DNA from: Kribbella sp. CA-293567
Lineage (GTDB): Bacteria > Actinomycetota > Actinomycetes > Propionibacteriales > Kribbellaceae
Length of the DNA stretch: 64,000 bases
Assembly (NCBI RefSeq): GCF_027627575.1
Contig: NZ_CP114065.1
Span: forward strand, 4,712,001 to 4,776,000
Direction: 5' to 3'
Shown here: piece after piece, positions 42,734 to 50,966 of the stretch
Position numbering within the stretch: the stretch's first letter is position 1
How the letters are laid out: the number at the start of each line of letters is the position of its first letter
Translations under genes and position numbers: made by a program
Notes under the pieces: model-generated
Database searches by the model: none
Seen by the model: the letters and a program-made list of their open reading frames with translations, nothing else
What the model was told of the DNA's origin: nothing

Positions 42734-43060
42734 ATGAGGTTCAAGGCACGAAGGATGATGGCGGCGACGGCGATCGCGGTACTGGGGATCAGCGGGCTGT
42801 CCGCGCAGACGGCTTCGGCGGACCCACCCTGCTATGCCGGTGAGGTCTGCGTCTACTACCAGGGTTCCCTGGTCTCCAAGTTCGCGCCGGTGAGCTCCGG
42901 CAGCTGCCGCTACCTCTCACACTCGTACGACCGGCTGTGGAATCGCTCCAGCTTCAACCAGCGCGCCTGGTCCGGCACGAACTGCAGTGGCCGCAACCAG
43001 CTGGTGGTTCCCTACGAGAACGCCAACATCAACTACTTCTGGAGTGTCGGCGGGTACTAG
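42734..43060 (+). CDS. Secreted peptidase inhibitor, family I36-like
   Basis: 108 residues with a signal peptide (MRFKARRMMAATAIAVLGISGLSAQTASA) and a mature part starting DPPCYAGEVCVYYQGSLVSKF, resembling Streptomyces metalloproteinase inhibitor-like crystallin-fold proteins. Four Cys in the mature part could form two disulphides. The ATG follows GGGAGCAAGAC. Its stop codon overlaps that of the convergent sixA gene at CTAG. Confidence 0.75.
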   Translation: MRFKARRMMAATAIAVLGISGLSAQTASADPPCYAGEVCVYYQGSLVSKFAPVSSGSCRYLSHSYDRLWNRSSFNQRAWSGTNCSGRNQLVVPYENANINYFWSVGGY

Positions 43061-43587
43061 CCGCGCGGGATCACGTACTCGACGAGGTCGGCGTCGTCCG
43101 CGGCGACGTCGGCCCAGCGAGCCGTGTGGTGCAGCACGGTCAGGCCTGAGGTCGGGTACTTCTGGGTCAGCTCGATGCGGTTCGGACTGGTCCCGTCGAG
43201 GGCCAGTTCGTCCGCCAGCCAAGGGATTCCGGGGGCGTGTCCGACCATCACCACGGTCCGCACCTCGGCCGGGACGTCGCGGATGACCGCCAGCAGCTCG
43301 TCGGTGCCGGCGCTGTAGATCCGCCGGTCGTACCAGATGTCGGTGGCGATCGCGCCGGCCTCGGCGGCGTACTGCCAGGTCTCCCGGGTGCGGATCGAGG
43401 GCGAGCACAGGACCAGCTCGGCTTCGATGCCCTGGGCAACCAAGTAGCGGCCGGCCGCCGCCGCGTCCGCCCGGCCGCGATCGGCGAGCGGGCGTTCGAG
43501 ATCGGGCATCGACTCCGGCGGCACCGCCTTCGCGTGCCGGAGCAGTACCAGGGTGCGGTCGATCAGCAGGTCCGACGAGTCAGCCAT
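43057..43587 (-). CDS. SixA-type histidine phosphatase
   Basis: 176 residues of the phosphohistidine phosphatase (SixA) family. The catalytic motif is LLRHAKAVPP, with the second His in VVMVGHAPGIP and AELVLCSPSIRTRETW. In other bacteria SixA removes phosphate from histidine phosphotransfer domains; the target here is unknown. The ATG is 6 nt after TATCCT (43594-43599), suggesting a leaderless transcript. Confidence 0.88.
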   Translation of the reverse strand: MADSSDLLIDRTLVLLRHAKAVPPESMPDLERPLADRGRADAAAAGRYLVAQGIEAELVLCSPSIRTRETWQYAAEAGAIATDIWYDRRIYSAGTDELLAVIRDVPAEVRTVVMVGHAPGIPWLADELALDGTSPNRIELTQKYPTSGLTVLHHTARWADVAADDADLVEYVIPRG

Positions 43588-43622
43588 CGGCCCAGGATAG
43601 GGCCAGGGCCCGTGGACGCGCG

Positions 43623-44537
43623 CTAGACGACCGTCGACTGCAGGTTGCGGTACACCTGCCGCGTCGCGGTCGAGCGGTTCAGCGTGATGAAGTGGATGCC
43701 GGGCGCGCCGCCCTCGAGCAGCTTGTCGGACAGCTCGCTGGCCAGCTCGATGCCGACCGCCCGCACCGCCGCGGGGTCGTCCGCGACCGCGTGCAGCCGG
43801 TCGGTGACCAGCTTGGGCAGGGCCATGCCGGTCAGCTCGGCCATCCGCTCGATCTGCTTGAGGTTCGTCACCGGCATCACGCCGGGCAGGATCGGGATCT
43901 CGCAGCCGAGCGCCGAGGCCCGGTCGACGAGCCGGAAGTAGTCGTCCGCGCCGAAGAACATCTGGGTGATCGCGTAGTCGGCACCGGCTGCCGCCTTCGC
44001 CGCCAGCACCCGGGCGTCGGCCTCCAGGTCAGCCGCCTCCGGATGCTTGTCGGGGAAGGCCGCGACGCCGACGCAGAAGTCGCCCAGCTCCCGGACCAGC
44101 TCGACCAGCTCGACCGCGTGGTTCAGGCCTTCGGGGTGCGCGACCCACGGCTGCGACGGACCACCGGGCGGGTCACCGCGCAGAGCGAGCACGTTGCGGA
44201 CGCCGGATCCGGCGTACGCGCCGATGACGGAGCGCAGTTCGTCGCGCGAGTGCGAGACACAGGTCAGATGGCCGAGCGGGGTCAGCGAGGTGTCCTGCGC
44301 GACCCGCTCGGTGACCCGGATGGTGCCGTCCCGGGTGGTGCCACCGGCGCCGTACGTGATCGAGACGAAGGTCGGCCGCAGTTGCTCGATCTCGCGGATC
44401 GAGCGCCACAGCACCTCCTCCGCCTCGGGCGTCTTCGGTGGGAAGAACTCGAAGGAGAAAGATGGCTCCGGGGTGGAGAGCAGTTCACTGATCGTCGGCG
44501 TGGTGCCTGGGAGCGTGGACGGAAGACCGGTTGCCAT
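43623..44537 (-). CDS. metF: 5,10-methylenetetrahydrofolate reductase
   Basis: FAD enzyme that makes 5-methyltetrahydrofolate for methionine synthesis. It has 304 residues. Motifs are FSFEFFPPKTPEAEEVLW, VSITYGAGGTTRDGTI, VLALRGDPPGG, GADYAITQMFFGADDYF and PILPGVMPVTNLKQI. The ATG is 7 nt after TAGCCT (44545-44550), suggesting leaderless expression. It is divergent from the polyprenyl synthase gene with only 57 nt between. Confidence 0.95.
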   Translation of the reverse strand: MATGLPSTLPGTTPTISELLSTPEPSFSFEFFPPKTPEAEEVLWRSIREIEQLRPTFVSITYGAGGTTRDGTIRVTERVAQDTSLTPLGHLTCVSHSRDELRSVIGAYAGSGVRNVLALRGDPPGGPSQPWVAHPEGLNHAVELVELVRELGDFCVGVAAFPDKHPEAADLEADARVLAAKAAAGADYAITQMFFGADDYFRLVDRASALGCEIPILPGVMPVTNLKQIERMAELTGMALPKLVTDRLHAVADDPAAVRAVGIELASELSDKLLEGGAPGIHFITLNRSTATRQVYRNLQSTVV

Positions 44538-44594
44538 GGGTTCAAGGCTACCGGGACGTGGGCCTCCGCGTCAGGACCGACTACCCTCCGAGAC

Positions 44595-45668
44595 GTGTAT
44601 GCCGACGCAGACATCCCGACCGAGATCCAGGCCGCGCTGACCAGCTTCCTGGACATCCAGCAGGAGCGGCTCGCCGCGATCGGACCGGAGCTCGAGGAGC
44701 AGGTCCAGGCCGCGCGCGACGCGACCAGCGGTGGCAAGCGGCTGCGACCGTCGTTCTGCTACTGGGGTTTCCGGGCCGCCGGTGGCGATCCGGACAAGCA
44801 GCCGATCCTGAAGGCCGCGGCGAGCCTGGAGATGCTGCACGTCAGCGCGCTGGTGCACGACGACGTGATGGACTCGTCCGACGTACGCCGCGGCGCGCCG
44901 GCCGCGCACCGGCGCTTCGAGGCCCTGCAGCGGGCTCGCTCGGAAAAGTCCGGCCACGGCGGCGACCCGGTCGGCTTCGGGATCGGCGCGGCCATCCTGC
45001 TCGGCGACCTGTGCCTGATCTGGGCCGACGAGATGCTCAACACGTCCGGTTTCGACGCGGGCTCGCTGGCCGCGGCCTCGAAGTTCTTCGACGCGGTCCG
45101 GGTGGAGGTGACGGCCGGGCAGTACCTGGACCTGGTCGCCCAGGCCTCGGGCGAGGCCGACATGGACCGGGCCCTGCGCGTCCTGCGGTACAAGGCGGCC
45201 ACCTACACGGTCGAACGCCCGCTCCACATCGGCGCCGCGCTCGGTGGCGGCGGACAGCACCTGGTCGACTCGCTGTCGGCGTACGGGCTGCCGCTGGGTG
45301 AGGCTTTCCAGCTGCGTGACGATCTGCTGGGTGTCTTCGGCGATCCGGCGCTGACCGGCAAGCCGGCCGGTGACGACCTGCGGGAGGGCAAGCGGACCGT
45401 ACTCACGGCGTACGCGGTCGAGCACGCGTCGGAGGTGCAGTTGACCGAGTTCGACCGGCTGTTCGGCCGGCCGGACCTGGACGACGACGAGATCCAGTTG
45501 CTCCGCGAGATCCTGCAGGACAGCCGCGCGGTGCAGGCCTGCGAGGACCTGATCAGCGAGCGCACCGAGGACGCCCTCGACGCGCTGGAGCGGGCTCCGA
45601 TCGACGACGACACCTCCCGCAAGGCGCTCGCCGACCTGGCCATCGCCGCCACCTCGCGGCACCTCTGA
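44595..45668 (+). CDS. Polyprenyl diphosphate synthase (geranylgeranyl-PP type)
   Basis: Trans-isoprenyl diphosphate synthase that elongates isopentenyl units for menaquinone or undecaprenyl-linked pathways. It has 357 residues: the first Asp-rich motif HDDVMD (in ALVHDDVMDSSDVRRG), the second QLRDDLLGVFGDP, and GGKRLRPSFCYWG. Product length is not readable from sequence. The GTG start is 7 nt after TACCCT (44582-44587). The frame is open upstream across metF, but homology begins here. Confidence 0.9.
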   Translation: MYADADIPTEIQAALTSFLDIQQERLAAIGPELEEQVQAARDATSGGKRLRPSFCYWGFRAAGGDPDKQPILKAAASLEMLHVSALVHDDVMDSSDVRRGAPAAHRRFEALQRARSEKSGHGGDPVGFGIGAAILLGDLCLIWADEMLNTSGFDAGSLAAASKFFDAVRVEVTAGQYLDLVAQASGEADMDRALRVLRYKAATYTVERPLHIGAALGGGGQHLVDSLSAYGLPLGEAFQLRDDLLGVFGDPALTGKPAGDDLREGKRTVLTAYAVEHASEVQLTEFDRLFGRPDLDDDEIQLLREILQDSRAVQACEDLISERTEDALDALERAPIDDDTSRKALADLAIAATSRHL

Positions 45669-45671
45669 GCC

Positions 45672-46076
45672 TCACGCCTTGGCGAGCAGGCCGATCGTGC
45701 GCAGCAGGTCGGCCGTCACCTCGGGTTCGCCGAGGATGATCACCTTCAGCGTGCCGCGGTCCTCGTCGTAGGCGGTCTCCACCCGCAGCCGGCCGAGGCC
45801 GCCCTGGTTGACCGCCGCGTGCAGGTGGGTGCTGATCCGGTCGGCGCCGGCCCGGTCGATCGCGTCGACCTGCACGATGCTCGACACCTCGACATGCCGC
45901 CCGTCCAGGTCGGCCTCGGCGGCCGGGAGGCCGGTGAAGGCTTCGAGATCCTCCCGGGAGATCCGGTACTGCTTGCCGATCCGGACCGCCTTCAGCCGGC
46001 CGTCGCGGACGTAGTTCCGGATGGTCCGCACATGCAGCCCGAGCTGCTCTGCCACCTGCTCGACCGAATACAGCAT
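45672..46076 (-). CDS. Helix-turn-helix DNA-binding protein (excisionase/MerR-like)
   Basis: 134 residues. The N-terminal half is a winged HTH of the HTH_17 type (YSVEQVAEQLGLHVRTIRNYVRDGRLKAVRIGKQYRISREDLEAF); the C-terminal half is a small alpha/beta domain of unknown function. It probably regulates the divergent DUF4180 gene and perhaps itself. The ATG lies 6-8 nt after an AGGGATC site. Confidence 0.82.
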   Translation of the reverse strand: MLYSVEQVAEQLGLHVRTIRNYVRDGRLKAVRIGKQYRISREDLEAFTGLPAAEADLDGRHVEVSSIVQVDAIDRAGADRISTHLHAAVNQGGLGRLRVETAYDEDRGTLKVIILGEPEVTADLLRTIGLLAKA

Positions 46077-46092
46077 GCTAGATCCCTGTCGT

Positions 46093-46136
46093 CTATCTTA
46101 GAATTCCCTATAAATGTGCTTGTAGGGGAAGGATAG
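46093..46136. promoter_or_regulatory. AT-rich inverted repeat between the HTH gene and DUF4180
   Basis: The 66-nt divergent gap is unusually AT-rich. It holds TTCCCTA (46104-46110) and TAGGGGAA (46123-46130), an imperfect palindrome with a 12-nt centre, flanked by CTATC (46093) and GATAG (46132). It is a plausible operator for the HTH regulator. Confidence 0.5.
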
Positions 46137-46142
46137 AGCATC

Positions 46143-46493
46143 TTGAGGACATATCAGGCGACCACGGTGATCAAGAGCGACACGGACGCCGTCGACGTCA
46201 TCGCGGAAGCGCACTACGGGCACGACGCCGAGTGGGTGGTGGTGCCGGTCGAGCTGCTGCCGGCCGAGTTCTTCCGGCTGAGCAGCGGGCTGGCCGGGGC
46301 GATCGTGCAGAAGTTCGTCAACTACCGGATGGGACTGATCGTGCTGGGCGACGTCTCGGCGTACGCCGCGGCCAGTACGCCGTTCCGTGACTGGGTCCGG
46401 GAGGCAGGCCGGGGTCGCGAGCTGAAGTTCGTGCCGGATCAGGCCGCGCTAGATTGCCTTCATGCTGGAGGAGATCTCACCGCGGGCGCCTGA
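46143..46493 (+). CDS. DUF4180 family protein
   Basis: 116 residues, soluble. Starts at a TTG (LRTYQATTVIKS) with AAGGA about 9 nt upstream. Family patterns are WVVVPVELLPAEFFRLSSGLAGAIVQKFVNYR and LGDVSAYAAASTPFRDWV. The function is not known. It overlaps the start of DUF2071 by 32 nt and is divergent from an HTH gene that probably controls it. Confidence 0.78.
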   Translation: MRTYQATTVIKSDTDAVDVIAEAHYGHDAEWVVVPVELLPAEFFRLSSGLAGAIVQKFVNYRMGLIVLGDVSAYAAASTPFRDWVREAGRGRELKFVPDQAALDCLHAGGDLTAGA

Positions 46494-47169
46494 GCTGCTT
46501 CGGCCGCGCATCCTCCGGCAGGCCTGGCGGGACCTGTCCTTCATCCACTGGGCCGTCGAACCGGCCGCGGTCGCGCGCTACTTTCCGCCCGGCACTCGGC
46601 CGGACACCTTCGAAGGCCGGACGTACGTCGGCCTGGTGCCCTTCCGGATGGTCATGTTCGGCTCGCTGCTGGAGACCAACGTCCGCCTGTACTCCGTGGA
46701 CGGCACCGGACGGCGCGGAGTGATCTTCCTCAGTCTCGACGCCACCCGCCTGTCGCTCGTCGCAGGTGCCCGCGGCACACTCGGCATCCCCTATCGCTGG
46801 GCGCAAATGCAGCACCACGTCGAAGGCAACCAGCACATCTACGTCACCTCAGCACTGCGCTGGCCGCGGTTGACCGCCGGCAGCACGATCCAGGTGCGCG
46901 TCGGCGACCAACTGGAGCCCGGCCCGCTGGAGCACTTCCTGACCGCGCGCTGGGGCCTGCACCTCACCAGGGCCGGCCGCACTTGGTACATGCCCAACGA
47001 GCACCCGTCCTGGGTCCTGCGACACGCAGAACTGGAGCACTTCGAAGACCGTGGGCTGCTCGCCTCGGTAGGACTGGGAGAGCTCAGCGCCCGCCCGCCC
47101 GACCACGTGGCCTTCAGCGCCGGCGTAACGACCCTGTTCGGCCTGCCTAGAGGACCGGTACCTCACTGA
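46462..47169 (+). CDS. DUF2071 (YqjF-like) family protein
   Basis: 235 residues. Family elements are AWRDLSFIHWAVEPAAVARYFPPGT, YVGLVPFRMVMFG, ETNVRLYSVDGTGRRGVIFLSLDATRL and the C-terminal half starting WMQHHVEGN-like sequence. The function is unknown (YqjF is a stress-related protein in Bacillus). The ATG is 6 nt after TAGATT (46450-46455), inside DUF4180. It is convergent with barstar. Confidence 0.82.
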   Translation: MLEEISPRAPELLRPRILRQAWRDLSFIHWAVEPAAVARYFPPGTRPDTFEGRTYVGLVPFRMVMFGSLLETNVRLYSVDGTGRRGVIFLSLDATRLSLVAGARGTLGIPYRWAQMQHHVEGNQHIYVTSALRWPRLTAGSTIQVRVGDQLEPGPLEHFLTARWGLHLTRAGRTWYMPNEHPSWVLRHAELEHFEDRGLLASVGLGELSARPPDHVAFSAGVTTLFGLPRGPVPH

Positions 47170-47575
47170 GCAGGCCCGGTACGTCGTCGGCCTCGCGCAG
47201 CAGCACTCGCAACTGACCCGACTCGTTGGCGTCCTCGGTGAAGATCTGCAGCGCCACGTCGACCGTGTCGTGGTCGTCGTTCAGCAGGTTTCGCCAGCCC
47301 TCCCACAGCACCACCTCGGGCTCGCCCGTCGACCGATCACCCAGTGAGTCGGCCAGGGCGTCCCAGTTCCGCCCGAACCAGCGCGGCAGGTCGAAGGCGG
47401 TCGCGCAGACGTCGAGGAAGCCCGCCTTGTCGTGCACGCTCGTGGTGTCGAGCAGGACGAAGTTCCAGCCGGCCTTGGTGACGGTGCGGCGTGCCTGGTC
47501 GACAGTCAGCTCGGACGGCCACCGGTAGACGCCCGGACGCAGGCCCTGGCCCAGCAGCGTGTGCAGGTCCGTCAT
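47147..47575 (-). CDS. Barstar family ribonuclease inhibitor
   Basis: 142 residues, cytoplasmic. The barstar fold is recognised from WNFVLLDTTSVHDKAGFLDVCATAFDLPRWFGRNWDALADSL, with the acidic loop that blocks the RNase active site, and WRNLLNDDHDTVDVAL. Its ATG overlaps the RNase stop as ATGA, so the inhibitor is translated right after the toxin. It protects the producing cell from its own RNase. Confidence 0.9.
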   Translation of the reverse strand: MTDLHTLLGQGLRPGVYRWPSELTVDQARRTVTKAGWNFVLLDTTSVHDKAGFLDVCATAFDLPRWFGRNWDALADSLGDRSTGEPEVVLWEGWRNLLNDDHDTVDVALQIFTEDANESGQLRVLLREADDVPGLLSEVPVL

Positions 47576-48009
47576 CCGCCTGTCCCCCCGTCCGCCTGGA
47601 TCCGGCGGAACGACTTGTAGTGGTCGTCAGTGTAGTAACGCTCGTCGCCCTGCCCCGTCACGATCCGGCGCGCGCCGCGGTCCCGCTCGCCCGGCGTCTT
47701 CACGGTGAACTCCCGGTAGTAGCCACGGTTCTGCTTCGGCAGGATCTTCTCGAAGTTGCCGAAGGTGGCACCGTCCTTGCCGTACGGGTACGGCCCGCCC
47801 TTGTCGATCAGCTCGAGCGTCTGCTGCCCCTCCTTCGGGAGGTCGGCCACGGCCACATAGGGCAGGCCGCTGACCGGATCCTTCGTGGGCCTGTCCTGGG
47901 TCGCCGTACCGGACGGACTGCAGCCGATGAGCGACGCGGCCAGCGTGATCACCATCAGCGCGATCACGACAACCGCGACCGCCCGGACCACCTTCGGGTT
48001 GTTCATCAT
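47572..48009 (-). CDS. Barnase-like ribonuclease predicted as a lipoprotein
   Basis: 145 residues: a lipoprotein signal (IALMVITLAASLIGCSPSG, lipobox LIGC) and a mature RNase domain of the microbial N1/barnase type. The catalytic residues expected from barnase are present: E100 (YREFTV), R115 (RRIV) and H130 (DDHYKS). It should cleave RNA after guanosine. The ATG overlaps the thiE stop as ATGA. It is paired with the inhibitor barstar just downstream. A cell-surface anchored RNase is unusual; target cells or RNA are unknown. Confidence 0.88.
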   Translation of the reverse strand: MMNNPKVVRAVAVVVIALMVITLAASLIGCSPSGTATQDRPTKDPVSGLPYVAVADLPKEGQQTLELIDKGGPYPYGKDGATFGNFEKILPKQNRGYYREFTVKTPGERDRGARRIVTGQGDERYYTDDHYKSFRRIQADGGTGG

Positions 48010-48671
48010 CCGGCGCGCCGCAACCGCCGGCTGAACTCCCCCGCCGCTTCGGCCGGGTCGTCCGCGTCGGTGATCGCCCGTACGACGACCACGCGGGTCG
48101 CGCCTGCCTCGACCACCTGGTCCAGCCGGTCGAGGTCGATCCCGCCGATCGCGAACCACGGCTTCTCCGTCGGCCGGCTCGCGGCGTACGAGACCAGCTC
48201 GAGCCCGGCGGCGCTGCGGCCGGGTTTGGTCGGGGTCTCCCAGGTCGGGCCGACACAGAAGTAGTCCGAGCCCTGCTCGTCGACGGCGGCGTTGACCTGG
48301 CTGAAGGTGTGGGTGGAGCGGCCGATCACCGGTTCCATCCCGGTGACGGCCCGCGCGGCCGGCACCGGCAGGTCCCGTTGGCCGAGGTGCAGGATGTCGG
48401 CGCCCGCGGCGAAGGCGATGTCCGCGCGGTCGTTGACGGCAAGGAGCTTGCCGTGCCGCCGGCACGCCGCCGCGAAGACCTCCAGGGCCGCCAGTTCGTC
48501 AGCGGCCTCCAGGTTCTTCTGCCGCAACTGGACGATGTCCACACCACCTCCCAGGGCGGCGTCCAGGAACTGCTCGAGATCGCCCTGCTGCTCCCGGGCA
48601 TCCGTGCACAGGTAGAGGTGGGCGTCGGCCAGCCGGTGCCGTAGTCCGGCGTCAACGGTGTGCTCAGTCAC
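48006..48671 (-). CDS. thiE: Thiamine-phosphate synthase
   Basis: Couples HMP-PP and thiazole phosphate to make thiamine phosphate. It has 221 residues with the TIM-barrel motifs GGVDIVQLRQKNL, LLAVNDRADIAFAAGADILHLGQRDLP, IGRSTHT, DYFCVGPTWETPTKPGR and FAIGGID. The GTG at 48671 gives the usual length; the frame is open further. It shares a divergent 58-nt gap with thiO. Confidence 0.95.
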   Translation of the reverse strand: MTEHTVDAGLRHRLADAHLYLCTDAREQQGDLEQFLDAALGGGVDIVQLRQKNLEAADELAALEVFAAACRRHGKLLAVNDRADIAFAAGADILHLGQRDLPVPAARAVTGMEPVIGRSTHTFSQVNAAVDEQGSDYFCVGPTWETPTKPGRSAAGLELVSYAASRPTEKPWFAIGGIDLDRLDQVVEAGATRVVVVRAITDADDPAEAAGEFSRRLRRAG

Positions 48672-48729
48672 AGGACCAGCCTGCCATGTGCCCCTGCTTC
48701 GGTGTGTCCGGCGTCGTAGTCTTGGCGCC

Positions 48730-49884
48730 ATGGCCGAGCGAACCTGCGACGTCGTCATCATCGGTGCGGGGCTGATCGGCCTCGCGACCGCTTGGCGGCT
48801 CGCTGTAGACAATATCCAGGTGACGGTATGCGACCCCACCCCCGGCGGCCAGACCTCGTCGGTGGCCGCCGGCATGCTCGCCCCCGTCACCGAGGTCGAG
48901 TACGGCGAGGACGCCCTGCTCGCGCTCAACCTCGCCAGCGTGGCCGCCTGGCCGGCCTTTGCGGAGGAGCTGGAAGCCCTCACCGGTGAATCCGCCGGGC
49001 TGCACCGCACCGGAACCCTCTCGGTCGCGTACGACGCCGATGACGCCGCCGCGATCCGCCGCCTCGCCGAATACCAGCGAAGGCTCGGCCTGGAGGTCGA
49101 GGAACTCACCAGCCGGGAAGCCCGCAAGCGAGAGCCGTTGCTCGCAGCCGGCGTCACTGCCGGCGTCTGGGTGCCCGGCGATCACTCCGTGGACAACCGC
49201 CAGGCCGTCTCGACTTTGCTGGGTGCCGCCGAGCTGAGCGGCGTCCAGGTCGTCAGGCAGCGAGTACGCCGCGTCCTCACCTCCGGCGCTACTGCAGTCG
49301 GGGTGGAGCTGGAAGACGGATCGGCCGTTCATGCCGGCCAGGTCATCGCTGCGACCGGCCCGTGGTCTGCACAGCTCGAAGGCATCCCGCCGGAACTGCA
49401 GGTGCCGGTCCGTCCAGTCAAGGGTGAGGTACTGCGCCTGCGGGTGCCCGAGGCGTACCGGCCGGCTCTGAACCACACAGTGCGAGCGACAGCCCGAGGG
49501 TTCTCCGTCTACCTGGTCCCCCGCCCAGGTGGTGAGCTGGTGGTCGGCGCCACCACGTCGGAACTCGGCTACGACACTCGTGTGCTGGCTGGAGGAGTGT
49601 TCGCGCTTCTGCGGGATGCGCGGATGATCCTGCCCATCACCGACGAGCTGGAACTGGTGGAGGCAGTGGCCGGATTACGGCCGGCCACACCCGACAATGC
49701 ACCGATCCTGGGGCCCTCCGGCCTCGACGGACTGCTGTGGGCGACAGGGCACTACCGCAACGGCGTACTGCTGACTCCTGTCTCCGCACAGGTCCTCGCC
49801 GACACTGTCCGTACCGGAGTCCTTCCCGAGCTGGCAGCACCCTTCCTGGCCAGCCGTTTCGCCGAAGTTAAGGTGGCGCCATGA
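48730..49884 (+). CDS. thiO: Glycine oxidase ThiO
   Basis: FAD enzyme that oxidises glycine to dehydroglycine for thiazole synthesis. It has 384 residues: an N-terminal Rossmann motif DVVIIGAGLIGLATAWRLA, SVAAGMLAPVTEVEYG, and a C-terminal GHYRNGVLLTPVSA. The ATG is 7 nt after TAGTCT (48717-48722). It overlaps thiS as ATGA, forming a thiO-thiS-thiG operon. Confidence 0.93.
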   Translation: MAERTCDVVIIGAGLIGLATAWRLAVDNIQVTVCDPTPGGQTSSVAAGMLAPVTEVEYGEDALLALNLASVAAWPAFAEELEALTGESAGLHRTGTLSVAYDADDAAAIRRLAEYQRRLGLEVEELTSREARKREPLLAAGVTAGVWVPGDHSVDNRQAVSTLLGAAELSGVQVVRQRVRRVLTSGATAVGVELEDGSAVHAGQVIAATGPWSAQLEGIPPELQVPVRPVKGEVLRLRVPEAYRPALNHTVRATARGFSVYLVPRPGGELVVGATTSELGYDTRVLAGGVFALLRDARMILPITDELELVEAVAGLRPATPDNAPILGPSGLDGLLWATGHYRNGVLLTPVSAQVLADTVRTGVLPELAAPFLASRFAEVKVAP

Positions 49885-50081
49885 ACGTGGTCGTGAACGG
49901 TAGCGCCGAGCAGATCGCAGCCGGAACCACAGTGGCCGAGGTGGTCGAGCGCTGGGCACGCACGCCGGTCGGGGTGGCAGTAGCAGTGAACGAGGCCGTG
50001 GTGACCCGGACAGAGTGGCCCGGGACGACACTGGCCGAAGGCGATCGGGTGGAGATCCTCACCGCGGTCCAGGGCGGTTGA
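49881..50081 (+). CDS. thiS: Sulfur carrier protein ThiS
   Basis: 66-residue ubiquitin-fold protein that carries sulfur as a C-terminal thiocarboxylate for thiazole formation. It ends in the required Gly-Gly (TAVQGG). The ATG overlaps the thiO stop. Confidence 0.95.
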   Translation: MNVVVNGSAEQIAAGTTVAEVVERWARTPVGVAVAVNEAVVTRTEWPGTTLAEGDRVEILTAVQGG

Positions 50082-50091
50082 GGAGAACCCG

Positions 50092-50868
50092 ATGAGTGAC
50101 GACACGTTGGTGATCGCAGGACGCGAGTTCACGTCCCGGCTGGTGATGGGGACCGGCGGTGCGCCGAGCCTCGAAGTACTGGAGGAGGCACTGGTCGCCT
50201 CCGGGACACAGCTGACCACTGTGGCGCTCCGGCGGCTCGACCCGAACCAGCAGGGGTCCGTCCTGGACGTACTGCGCAAGCACGACATCGCAGTACTGCC
50301 GAACACCGCGGGGTGTTTCACTGCCGGTGAGGCCGTGCTGACCGCCCGGCTTGCCCGGGAGGCCTTGCAGACCGACCTGATCAAGCTGGAGGTGGTTGCC
50401 GACGACCACACCCTGCTGCCCGATCCGGTGGAGCTGCTGGACGCCGCAGAGACCCTCGCGGCGGACGGCTTCGCCGTGCTCGCCTACACCAACGACGACC
50501 CGATCCTGGCCCGCCGGCTGGAGCAGGTCGGTTGCGTCGCGGTGATGCCGCTTGGCTCGCCCATCGGCTCGGGACTGGGCATCCGCAACCCCCACAACAT
50601 CAGCATGATCGTCGAGGCGGCCAAGGTGCCGATCGTGCTGGACGCGGGCATCGGTACGGCGAGTGACGCCGCGCTGGCGATGGAGCTCGGTTGCGACGCC
50701 GTACTGCTCGCGACCGCGGTCACCCGGGCGGAGCGGCCGGCGCTGATGGCCGCCGCGATGCGTGATGCCGTCACGGCCGGGCGAGGCGCGCGGCTGGCCG
50801 GACGCATTCCCCGCCGGTACCACTCCGCCCAGGCCTCGTCACCGCTCGACGGGCGCGCGTCACTTTAG
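50092..50868 (+). CDS. thiG: Thiazole synthase
   Basis: Forms the thiazole ring of thiamine from 1-deoxyxylulose 5-phosphate, dehydroglycine and ThiS thiocarboxylate. It has 258 residues. The Schiff-base lysine is in LIKLEVVADDHTLLPDP, and PNTAGCFTAGEAVLTARLARE, VMPLGSPIGSG and VLDAGIGTASDAALAMELGCDAVL are family motifs. Ribosome binding site GAGGAG precedes the ATG. Confidence 0.96.
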   Translation: MSDDTLVIAGREFTSRLVMGTGGAPSLEVLEEALVASGTQLTTVALRRLDPNQQGSVLDVLRKHDIAVLPNTAGCFTAGEAVLTARLAREALQTDLIKLEVVADDHTLLPDPVELLDAAETLAADGFAVLAYTNDDPILARRLEQVGCVAVMPLGSPIGSGLGIRNPHNISMIVEAAKVPIVLDAGIGTASDAALAMELGCDAVLLATAVTRAERPALMAAAMRDAVTAGRGARLAGRIPRRYHSAQASSPLDGRASL

Positions 50869-50902
50869 ATGCCCTCGGCACCAGTTGCCAGGAGCAAACA
50901 TC

Positions 50903-50966
50903 GATTGTGAACCACAATCATGTAGTTCAGCCTTTAATTGTTACCTTTCGATCACAGCCGTAACAA
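50903..50966 (+). promoter_or_regulatory. Two inverted repeats upstream of the LysM transglycosylase gene
   Basis: GATTGTG-AAC-CACAATC (50903-50919) is a perfect 7-bp palindrome with 3-nt centre. TTGTTAC (50938-50944) and GTAACAA (50960-50966) form a second, spaced by 15 nt. GTAAC-type repeats resemble sites of the actinobacterial response regulator MtrA, known for controlling peptidoglycan hydrolases, but this assignment is inference. The 174-nt region has low GC compared with its neighbours. Confidence 0.5.

Noticed and set aside
48672..48729. TPP riboswitch in the thiE-thiO gap
   Set aside because: The gap is only 58 nt and contains no conserved TPP element; thiO looks leaderless.
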